DNA from: Paraspadella gotoi
Lineage: Eukaryota > Chaetognatha
Assembly: GCA_051294375.1 (NCBI GenBank)
Contig: JBJCIZ010000239.1
Coordinates: forward strand, 6,219,074 to 6,283,073
Length of the DNA: 64,000 bases
Direction of reading: 5' to 3'
Shown: piece by piece, positions 1 through 8,176 of the stretch
How the letters are laid out: each line of letters begins with the position of its first letter
How positions within the stretch are numbered: the first letter of the stretch is position 1
Notes under the pieces: model-generated
Told to the model about the DNA's origin: nothing
What the model saw: the letters and a program-made list of their open reading frames with translations, nothing else
Databases searched by the model: none
Program-made: the position numbers and the translations under genes

Positions 1-1005
1 ATATTGGTTGTACCAATTTCATAGTCTATATAGTCTATAAGGGTATAAAACAAAGGAGCAGTCCGACCTTGTCGACGCCGCGTTTCCCCTGTCGGTCGAA
101 AAGGGAAGCAAATTCTTTGGCTTTGAAGAAATCCCAATCTTCGTTGGACCAAAACACGAATTCATCCGATGATAAATTTTGGTCGAAGGAAAAAGCGAAA
201 TTTTGGGGAAAAGCGGATTCGCCCCAGGAGGGAAAAGCGGACTCGCCTAAGCCAGAAAAAAAAAGCGATTTTGTCAATTATTGTAAAAGCCTAAAAGGTG
301 AAGCTAAAAAACAAAAACGGATATTGCAATGTATGTTGCGCCGCTGGACACAGGGTGACAAAAGTTGACACGAGTAGTCGCTTAGATATTAAGTTAACAA
401 AAGAGCAAACAAATAAAAGCAGGGTTGAACTTTGGGGTCACCTGATTAATTTTTAGGGCGATCACGTGACTTTACTAGTATGTTATAAATGCAATTTAAA
501 GGTCTTATGGTGCCTTACCTTCCCACAAAATATGAACCTAATTGATAAAGTATTAACCGAGCATTTTTAATGTAAGTGGAATAAGACCAACGGATAAACA
601 TACCGACCGACCGACCGAAAAGTGACTTAAAGAGTTGCTCCGCGAGTACTCGAAACGCATCTAAAAACAGTCTCACCATCTCCGGAGAAAGCGGTCTTGC
701 CAAAGTTGGAAGAAGCGGACTCGCCAAAGCCAGAAGCGGACAACTCTCTCGGGCGGTTGGGGTCGATTCTTGGAGAAGGGAATAATGAGTATGAAGGGTT
801 AGTTTTCCGAAGATGAGGCACACTAACGCATATCATTTTTATATATCCCTAAGAAATTTGTACAACTATAATAAAATTTTCAATTCATTCAATGAATAAG
901 CTTGGCATCCTGTCCTGACTTAGAACCAACGATGATCGATGAAGCAATGATGAACACAACAAAGATCGTTATTTTACTTGATAATTTAATAAAAAAAAAA
1001 AAATT

Positions 1006-1840
1006 TTACAACTTCTCGGCGAACGACCTGTTCAAGTCCTCGCCGAGCCTTTCCGTTTTCCGCCGCGTCTTCGATGGAGCGCTCTTCTCGGATTCACTAA
1101 GCGCCTCTGGAACTATTTCCGGCGGAGCATCGGGAAGCGGCGAGGGAGCGCTTAAGCGAGGACGCCGTGGTGGAGACGGAGAAGGAAGAGGAGAAGGCGG
1201 CGGCGGCGGCGGAGGCGGCGGAATCGCCATAGATGCTTCCCACGGGGCATCGTCTCCAATTACTGCAGCAGCGCCGCCGATGCAAGCGCCTTTGTCCCCG
1301 CTAGGACGACGCCGCGCGACTTTGGCGCCTTCTGCCCGCGAATGCCGGACAGCCATCGCGAGTGGGCGCTCTGATTTGGGCGCTTTCTCGTCAAACAGGG
1401 CTCCCTTCAATGCACCATCTTTTTTTCTTTCGCCTTTTGCATCATCGGTGCCAACACTTGAGGCTTTTACTTTCTTTACTCGAAACGGGGCTTCAATTTT
1501 TTCAGTTTCAACTTTTTTAAGGGGTTTCTGGGGCTGCGCCTCTTTACATTTGATGCCGCGTTCGTGGCCCTCTAATGTGCGTTTTCCCTTCTTAAGCTGA
1601 GTGCCCTTAGCCCCGGTCGGACGCGCTCCCATGTTCCCGCCCGTCTGCGCGCTCGGGTGCCGGCGTGGCTGGGCGCTTTTTGACCTCGAGGCTTTGGACA
1701 GAGCGTTAGAGCGTGGACCTTCGGCGGAGGAGCCTCTGCATTTCGCCGCCTGTTTGGAGGCGATGGACGCGACAGTGCGACGCACCTCCGCCTGCGACGT
1801 TTTAAGGAAATCACCCAGTAACTGGTTCTCTTTTCCGAAA
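1006..1840 (-). CDS. Last coding exon (E), unrecognised Lys/Ala/Pro-rich protein
   Basis: Terminal exon of the minus-strand gene in block U. The acceptor GGGGCAG precedes 1,840 and the frame ends ...SFAEKL-TAA at 1,006-1,008. It would encode about 277 residues rich in Lys, Arg, Ala and Ser, including a run of ten prolines and a short pattern RRTVASIASKQAAK near the start. This composition suggests a disordered, possibly nuclear protein; no domain is recognised. Copy 1 carries two extra bases near 1,805 (GATTTCC versus GATTC in copies 2 and 3). Removing them puts the exon in phase with exon D. Copies 2 and 3 carry other indels here. Confidence 0.5.
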
Positions 1841-1916
1841 CTGCCCCATTTTGGTTTATCCCAGAATTAAATTTTAATCTTAATATTTAACCAAAATATA
1901 TTTTTAAACTTTTAAA

Positions 1917-2000
1917 TCAATCCCTAACTATAATTCATAATCCTAACCTTATCATGAACCTTAACCCTAACCCTAAACCTTTTCCCTAACTTTTAACTCT
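1917..2000. repeat. CCCTAA-like degenerate tract
   Basis: Short run of CCCTAA/CTAACC-like words in the intron between exons D and E, repeated at about 10,880-10,990. It is too degenerate and short to be a telomere; it is probably an interstitial low-complexity intron sequence. Confidence 0.6.
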
Positions 2001-2095
2001 AAACTCTAACCAAAATCCATAGCCTTAATCACAAACCAAGTCCTTGATATTAATCACTTAACCTTATGTTTGCTTCCAACTTCAAATTCTCTCAC

Positions 2096-2219
2096 CTCCA
2101 TCAGTTTCACACGATTCTTCCACAATGTCTCGTAATCCTCCTCCTCCTCCTCCTCCTCCTCCTCCTCCGGCGCCTTTTCTTTCCCAGCTTCCGGCAGCGG
2201 CGTCGGCGTCCGGGGAATT
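2096..2219 (-). CDS. Coding exon (D), Gly-rich, unrecognised protein
   Basis: Minus-strand exon of 124 nt between a good acceptor (TTTCTCCTAG, before 2,219) and a good donor (GAG|GTGAGAG, after 2,096). It enters in phase 0 and leaves in phase 1, matching exon C upstream and corrected exon E downstream. The reading is an Asp/Ala segment, a (GGA)n-coded run of about ten glycines, then GLRDIVEESCETDG. The alternative frame gives a Glu run but does not match the neighbours' phases. The GGA run is a trinucleotide microsatellite whose length differs between copies. Confidence 0.5.
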
Positions 2220-2605
2220 CTAGGAGAAATGACGACGACAATAATAAATATCAATTGTATTTTGTAATGATAACCCATTAATAACAATAATAGCATCGAC
2301 GGATTCACAAATCGCCTCGGAACACAACGGATCAAAGACTCGAGCATAACCCGAAGAAACGGAATCGACGAACGCTGATTGGTCGCCATGGAACTGGAAC
2401 TTCTACCAATCAACGTGCATGTTCTAGTTTCAGTCGCATTAATAAGATAGTGCTATAATGTCATAAAGCACACACGTTTTAACGTTAGAAACAACAAAAC
2501 TAAATTAACACATTTTATAAAATGAGATGTAAAGCGTGTCGACTTTATGCTTTTATAGCATCATGATTCATTGTATTAATTATTTTATTAAATTCCACCC
2601 AAGGG

Positions 2606-2796
2606 GTGGTGGGCCAATCCCGGAGGTACTGCAATACCGGGCTGACCCGTGGAGGAGGCCGTGCAAGCACTGAGCGCTCCTCCGATGCTCAAAAATCAGT
2701 TTAATATTCTGGGCCCGCAGTGCGGACCGTATCAGATATTAAGCTGATAAGAACAGATACTACACTTTGATCTTAGCCAAAAGGCCGAGAAGCGAT
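2606..2796 (-). ncRNA. U2: U2 spliceosomal snRNA, copy 1
   Basis: On the minus strand the sequence begins ATCGCTTCTCGGCCTTTTGG and contains the branch-point recognition region GTGTAGTATCTGTTCTTATC, the Sm-site segment ACTGATTTTTGAGC and the 3' loop CCCGGTATTGCAGTACC, all hallmarks of U2 in the usual order. Length is about 190 nt, as expected. U2 base-pairs with the intron branch point in the major spliceosome. The gene lies on the same strand as, and inside the intron between exons C and D of, the unrecognised minus-strand gene. Snurp-type promoter elements were not identified. Four copies are present in the window, but they may all represent one locus. Confidence 0.93.
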
Positions 2797-3799
2797 GTCT
2801 GAGTTGGGGAAATTTTTTGTTCTCTTACTGTTTTCAAGAAGGAAAGCCTCGCGCAAGAAAACAATTTGCTTCCACACATATCGGGCGCTAGTCATTCGCA
2901 CCGAATAAAGTATATTTTAATACTTCTTTTTTATCATTTAAATAATTATTTAAAGGCAACGTTAAATTTCCTCGGACAAAAAACATTAGCGACAGACAAT
3001 AATTAACTAAAATGTAATGTATCCAAGCTCCATTTTAAGAATGACTCGGCTTAAATGCAAATTGGTAATCAGCCTCGTTTTCGAAGAAAACAAAAGACAT
3101 GTACAATTCCTTCCACTTTTCTGCTTTGAAATTCGCATAGGTATTTGCTACGTGAACTTAGCGTGATCACCATATTAAAACAAAACTTAAAAATATCGTA
3201 ATTTGATATAACAGCCTGTTATCATTACTACGAAATTAAAATCAAAATTGGCGAGGGTTTAAGTTTCTTTCAAGTCTACTTTCAGGTACAAAAGGAATAT
3301 TTTTTTTTAAAAATAAAGCTGTCATTATTGCTATTAAATTTTAATATTACTATACAATAATTATTTTTTAAATCTCAATTTTTTAATGTATTCTGATAGA
3401 GCATAAAAAGTTAAACAAAAAAAATTAATAACTTTTAAAAATTCTTACGTTTTCATGGTCAAAATTAAGAAAAACTAAAACAATTATTGAAAGATGATGA
3501 TGATGATGATCAACATTTTTTCTTATTTATAATTCACTATGATCGAAATCTCAAAAAAAGAATTATACTTTGTATAGACAACTTTTTACTAGCTATCTGA
3601 ATCTAATCTTGGAGCTCAAAAATTTAAAAAAAATTGTTTAACCTTTTGTAACTACGAATAAATATTTTAAAAAATTATTACAGATGATATTTTTTTTCCA
3701 TTTAAGATTTTTTTTTTTTTTAATTTTAAATTTTCGTTTGCGAAAGTGCTCAAAGCAAATTTTTGACTCACCTTACTGACTTAACTTATCATTACTGAC

Positions 3800-3960
3800 C
3801 TCGTCCACGAATCGCTCAACCCTTTCGCCGAATCCGTTTCGCCGCCGCCGCCGCCGCCGCCTCCGCCGCCTCCGCCGCCGCCAGGGACGCTCGGGCCAAG
3901 ACAGCCTTCCTCGTCCCCGACGCAGAGAGTCGATGTGGAAGACGAAAGATAAATTTGGAT
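3800..3960 (-). CDS. Coding exon (C), Ala-rich helical segment
   Basis: Minus-strand exon between acceptor TTTTCCTTAG (before 3,960) and donor GAG|GTCAGTAA (after 3,800). The frame reads SKFIFRLPHRLSASG, then an Ala/Glu stretch likely to be helical, then KRIRERVERFVDE. Copy 1 has one extra G (ATTCGGCG; copies 2 and 4 have ATTCGCG); with it removed the exon enters in phase 2 and leaves in phase 0. The GCG-repeat section varies between copies. Confidence 0.5.
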
Positions 3961-4066
3961 CTAAGGAAAAGTAGATTTTTTCTGTTGATGTTGTTTGTTG
4001 TTGTTTATTTATGTTGTTGTTGCGGTTGTTGATTATAATAAAAACAACGATAAAACTTCCTTTTAC

Positions 4067-4348
4067 TTGGACTCGAAGTTCTCCGTCGCCATCGTCTCCG
4101 AGACGCCGACCGGAAGCGGCGGCGGCGTCGTCGTCGTCGTCGCCGCCGTTGTCGTCGTCGTCGTCGTCGTCGCCGGGACGACCGACGAGGCGGCCGACAA
4201 GAAGACCGTCGGCTGCGAGGAAATGGCCGACGAAGCCGCCGACAAAAACGCCGAGGAGCGAGTCGAGATGGCGGAGGGAGTAGGGGTTGGCGTCGTCGTC
4301 GGCGTCGTCGTCGTCGTCGGCGTCGTCGTCGGGAGAGATTTTCGTTTT
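4067..4348 (-). CDS. Coding exon (B), Thr/Ala/Ser-rich
   Basis: Minus-strand exon of 282 nt. The acceptor TTCGGTTTACCAG precedes 4,348 and the donor CCAA|GTAAAAGG follows 4,067. It opens in phase 2 (AG|A AAA CGA, Arg-Lys-Arg) and closes in phase 2. The protein segment begins KRKSLPTTT and is built of ACG/GCG/GTC trinucleotide tracts giving Thr runs, with AFLSAASSAISS between, and ends SETMATENFESK. The segment is likely disordered. Equivalents occur at 13,118-13,422, ~22,750-23,100 and 38,447-38,745. Confidence 0.5.
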
Positions 4349-4377
4349 CTGGTAAACCGAAGAAATAAGGGAAGGCC

Positions 4378-4402
4378 NNNNNNNNNNNNNNNNNNNNNNN
4401 NN
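4378..4402. other. 25-N join
   Basis: Exactly 25 Ns, immediately followed by a G run, next to exon B. It is one of six joins of identical length. Confidence 0.95.
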
Positions 4403-4766
4403 GGGGGGGGGGGGAGGAATTCGTCCTCAGCTCGATACAGATACGTCGATCATCATCATCATCATTATCATCATCATTAATTAAATTTAATAGTTTTTTT
4501 TATTATTTTCATTGTCAAATAATTAAAAGTTTAATAATTGTGAACAATATCCTTCTAACATTTCAAGCGTAATCAGAATCCGATAAAAAAATACGTGGTA
4601 ATTGGGCAACCTTAAAATTTTGTTTATTTTCACTAACTTTAATAAACACATTATCAATATCTATACCGGACTTCTCTGAGTTCGTAAACCAGTTCCTCCT
4701 TAATCCCCGATCCCAAAATCCCCGATCCTCAAATCCCGATCCCCAAATTCCCGATCCCCCACTCAC

Positions 4767-4997
4767 CTCGGCAGCGTCTGAGTTTCCACTTCCTTCACGT
4801 CTTTATTCCTCCTTCTGATCGGCGCCTTTTCCTCCACGCGACCGGCGACTTCGAGGCGCCAGCGACCGGCGTCGCTTCTCCGGTCGGCGTCTTTTTGTCC
4901 GGCGTCGTCGGCGTCGTTTTTAGTCGTCGGCGGCGTCATAGGCGACGAAGGTGATTTGACGAACGTCGTAGGTCTCGGCTCCGAGGATAGTTTGGGT
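4767..4997 (-). CDS. Coding exon (A), Pro/Asp/Arg-rich
   Basis: Minus-strand exon of 231 nt with a strong donor (CCGAG|GTGAGTGG after 4,767). The acceptor (ATCAG before 4,997) is weak because the preceding intron is a GATTTT hexanucleotide repeat. Phases are 2 in and 2 out, matching the exons on both sides. The segment reads PKLSSEPRPTTFVKSPSSP, then an Asp/Ala/Lys-rich part, and ends EVETQTLPR. No domain is recognised. Confidence 0.55.
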
Positions 4998-5066
4998 CTG
5001 ATTTTGATTTTGATTTTGATTTTGATTGATTTGATTTTGATTTTGATTTTGATTTTGATTTTATTT
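4998..5066 (+). repeat. (GATTTT)n hexanucleotide repeat
   Basis: About eleven GATTTT-type units directly upstream of exon A in the intron of the minus-strand gene. Shorter versions are at ~14,073, ~23,750 and ~39,400. Confidence 0.85.
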
Positions 5067-5083
5067 TCTATTTGGTTCATAAT

Positions 5084-5170
5084 TCTTCATTCATTCATTC
5101 ATTCATTCATTCATTTCATTCATTCATTCATTCTTCATTTATTCATTCATTTCATTCATTCATTCATTGA
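5084..5170 (+). repeat. (ATTC)n tetranucleotide repeat
   Basis: CATTCATT-type repeat with a few interruptions. Counterparts are at ~14,140-14,200, ~23,850-23,900 and ~39,480-39,545. Confidence 0.85.
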
Positions 5171-5277
5171 AACCGATAGTTTCGATTGACTAATTAATCA
5201 AATGATTGATTGGATTGATTAATCTATTGTATTCGATCGATGCGACTGACTGACCTCGATCCAACTGGTTTCCTCAC

Positions 5278-5402
5278 CTCGTTTTCCTCTTCTTCTCTCT
5301 CCCCATCTCCTCACTCCCTCCTCCTCCTCTCTTCCTCTTCCCCCTCCTTCTCGCTCCCAGAATTCTCCGTCTTTTCTCCTCCTTCTCTCCTCGTTGAGGA
5401 CT
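5278..5402 (-). CDS. Coding exon (Z), Glu/Lys/Arg-rich; 5' limit tentative
   Basis: Minus-strand exon with a clear donor (AACGAG|GTGAGG after 5,278). The acceptor at 5,403 (CTGAAG) is tentative. The frame ends SEEMGREKKRKTR and leaves in phase 2, matching exon A. Copy 2 reads the middle as DGEFWSEKEGKRKR. This is a highly charged, probably disordered segment. No start codon for the gene was found upstream with confidence. Confidence 0.4.
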
Positions 5403-5468
5403 CTTCAGAGGTTTTCGTGGAGGAAACCTTTTCGTTTTTGTTTTGTTTTGGGCGGGGCCGTATTTTTC

Positions 5469-6060
5469 CAAAGCGCTCCGTTTTAGGATTAATTTTAAGT
5501 GTGGAGATTAGTATTAGGGATGAGGGTAGGGATTAAGGATTAGGGTAGTTATCGAGATGATGAGATCAAGGTTAGAGATTAAGGTTAGAGATTTTATAAG
5601 GGATTAGAGTTAGGGATTATGTTGAGGAATAGAGTAGTGATTGAGATTAAGGTCAAGAGATTACAGTTTGGAATTAGGTTTAGGGTTAAAGATTGGCGTT
5701 ACAGATTTTAGTTAGGGATTAGGATTAAGGTTTCAAAGCGCTCCGTTTTAGGATTAATTTTAAGTGTGGAGATAGTATTAGGGATTGAGGGTAGGGATTA
5801 AGGATAAAGGTTAGTTATCGAGATTTAGAGATTAGGGTTAGAGATTAAGGTTAGAGATTTTATAAGGGATTAGAGTTAGGGTTAAGGATTAGAGTTAGTG
5901 ATTGAGACTAAGGTCAGGGATTACAGTTAGGAATTAGGTTTAGGGTTAAAGATTGGCGTTACAGATTTTAGTTAGGGATTAGGATTAAGGATTATGGTTA
6001 TGAATTGGTTTTTAAGGAATAAAGTTAAGCATCAGGGATTGAAATTGATATTAAGATTTA
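5469..6060 (+). repeat. TTAGGG-like minisatellite with internal 265-bp duplication
   Basis: Rich in GGGATTAGGG/GGTTAGAGATT words. The segment starting CAAAGCGCTCCGTTTTAGG occurs twice, at 5,469 and 5,734, giving a direct duplication of 265 bp. Copies 2, 3 and 4 (14,497; 24,207; 39,855) have it only once. Confidence 0.75.
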
Positions 6061-6408
6061 GTAAAAAAAAGGATAGAATATTAGATTAAAAATAATTTCT
6101 AGGATTAAGGTACAGAAATTGAGCGCTTTTGGAAAACTGCGCCGAAACCTTTTCCCGCGGAAAACATCGACGTTGACGGAGTTAAAAAACAGAAAAACAA
6201 AACAAAATAACGAGGAAAACAAAAACAAAACAATTGAAAAAAAACTAAAAATCTAAAAGATTTTTTTGATGATTTTTGGCTTCGAAATTTTCTTTCTTCT
6301 CGCTAACGACTCTTATTCTTGAAGAGTAAACGATAGAAATCGATATTATTTAAAAGAAGTAGTAGTAAGTAGTAAACTTAATTTCGATAGCAATGCGAAT
6401 GGATTAGA

Positions 6409-6433
6409 NNNNNNNNNNNNNNNNNNNNNNNNN
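6409..6433. other. 25-N join between U and X
   Basis: Exactly 25 Ns. The sequence after it (CTGGGCCGCTGCTCTCGG) is the same as after the join at 15,554-15,578. Confidence 0.95.
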
Positions 6434-6629
6434 CTGGGCCGCTGCTCTCGGCTGCCGCGTTGCGGTTCCTCTGGATTCGATGCCCAAAACATCCATTGTT
6501 CAAATTTTGCAATCGACTTACAACAATCTACAAAAATCGATTATTGCTATTCGAAGGCAGATGGAGTTCCTCGAAAAATTTAAAACAAATATTGTAAATA
6601 TGAAGAGAAAAAAACGACAAAAATAAACA

Positions 6630-6760
6630 TTCACCCCAGGCTGGACTGGGGCCCAGCTCGGAGATTCTAAACGCCTTTTGCGTTCGGCACGGCCACAGCG
6701 CGATCCGTCTCTTGTCTCTCTCTTCCGTTCACCATCCACTGACGAATTTTTGACACATCC
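6630..6760 (-). CDS. Possible basic exon in part X
   Basis: Minus-strand frame VDGERKRETRDGSRCGRAER, then KRRLESPSWAPVQPG, followed by a donor-like CTGGG|GTGAATG. It is identical at about 15,775-15,890. It lies in the stretch right after the 25-N joins where copies 1 and 2 are base-for-base the same, so its frame is more reliable than most here. It could be an exon of a minus-strand gene in X. No family is recognised. Confidence 0.25.
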
Positions 6761-7247
6761 AAACATTCATTGCACTTTAATCCTCAGTCCCAACAAAAGA
6801 CATTATTTCAGTACCGCAATTCCGAGCGTCGTTCTTTCTACGACGTCTTCTACCACTTTCCCGCCGCCACCTACGTAACAATATTCCCACCTTTTTGGCG
6901 CCGCGAAACGGCGGCCGCGAGAGAAAATCTACTTTGCCAACCCGGAGGAATCGCGACTTGGGTCGGCATCAGCACCTTGGCCGTCCTGGGTTCGACATGT
7001 CGAACTTCCAACATTAGTCGACTTGCAGCATTAGATTTACGTCCGCCACGAGCTTTTTCCGTATTCCTTTGATACTTGTACCGCAGCACGGGGTTCGCCA
7101 CGCCCAGCGCGATTCCGTCATTGACTCTGTCTTCTCTCCTCTGCGATCGTCACGGACTCTGTCTCACTCTCGCCGCCACAATCGACTCCCTCGTCTCTCT
7201 TATCCGGACCGCGTTTAAAACAAACTTTAAGCTTCAACGCGTTCAAA

Positions 7248-7693
7248 TTAAACGGCGTTCAACTTCGCGCCCTCTCTCGGGGCTGAGATTTTAGCGAGTA
7301 GCGGTCCTCGGCCCCGCATGTGCTTCGGCTCAGTCGCAGTCCTTGGCTCTGCAGTCCTCGGTGTCCTTTTGCGCCGCGCAGCCTTCGTCGACGAACCGTC
7401 GTCGGCGATCTCCAGCCCCGGCGCCTCCCAACATCCTCGGGATCGCTGTCTTTCAATTTCATCTCCCTTTGGCCAAAAGAACTCGGCCGCCGCAATCTCG
7501 GGCGCCGTGAATTCCGGCGCCTTTAGACTTTCGGCGCCGCAATACTCGGGCCGCCGTGAATTCCGGCGCCTTAGACTTCGGTCTTCCGCGACTTTGGCCA
7601 TCCGAAGCCTTCGCGGCGGCGTCCGCTTGTCGAAGCGAATCGAAGCGGGAAATCTCGAGCCGGCGACGCATGCGGTCGTTGTTCGCAGGCAAC
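7248..7693 (-). CDS. Possible Ala/Arg/Glu-rich exon in part X
   Basis: Minus-strand exon candidate. The acceptor CTCTTTCAG precedes 7,693, and the frame opens LPANNDRMRRRLEISRFDSL. After at least one apparent frameshift it ends ...ISAPREGAKLNAV-TAA at 7,248. It contains a short direct repeat KAPEFTA. The copy-2 equivalent (about 16,390-16,820) is too noisy to repair the frame. Coding status is plausible but not proven. Confidence 0.3.
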
Positions 7694-7791
7694 CTGAAAG
7701 AGTTGTTGTTATTGTTGATACTGTTGTTGTTGCTGTTGTCGTTGTTGTGCGTCTTCAAGGTATCTCAGTTTTTATTTGCCGTTTGTTTTGA

Positions 7792-7849
7792 ATAAATATA
7801 AATAAATAAATATAAAAAATATATAAATAATAAATAAATATATAAATAA

Positions 7850-7940
<91 letters not shown>

Positions 7941-7942
7941 AT
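7792..7942 (+). repeat. (AAAT)n microsatellite
   Basis: About 150 bp of AAAT units, repeated in copy 2 at ~16,915-17,066. Confidence 0.9.
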
Positions 7943-8003
7943 TAAATAGGTTAAATTCAGTAAATAAATGTATAAAATAATATTTTAACTAGAATAGATC
8001 ATT

Positions 8004-8048
8004 TAGATAGATAGCATTAGATAGATAGATAGATAATAGCAGTAGCAT

Positions 8049-8102
<54 letters not shown>

Positions 8103-8176
8103 TATAGATAGAAGATAGATAGATAGATATGATAGATAGATAGATAGATTAGATTAATAGATAGATAGATAGATAA
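8004..8176 (+). repeat. (GATA)n microsatellite
   Basis: About 170 bp of GATA units with interruptions, repeated in copy 2 at ~17,110-17,250. Confidence 0.9.

Noticed and set aside
35-368. Overlapping frames on both strands with a KADSPQEGKADSPKPEKK-like stretch
   Set aside because: Resembles the 650-770 region (shared ADSPKPE words) but copies 2 and 3 are frameshifted and no start, stop or splice site can be chosen.
515-836. Minus-strand frames of 69-102 codons and a plus-strand PEKAVLPK...ADSPKPE-like frame
   Set aside because: Frames differ between the three copies and the flanking splice signals are weak. It may be exonic, but not supportable from this sequence.
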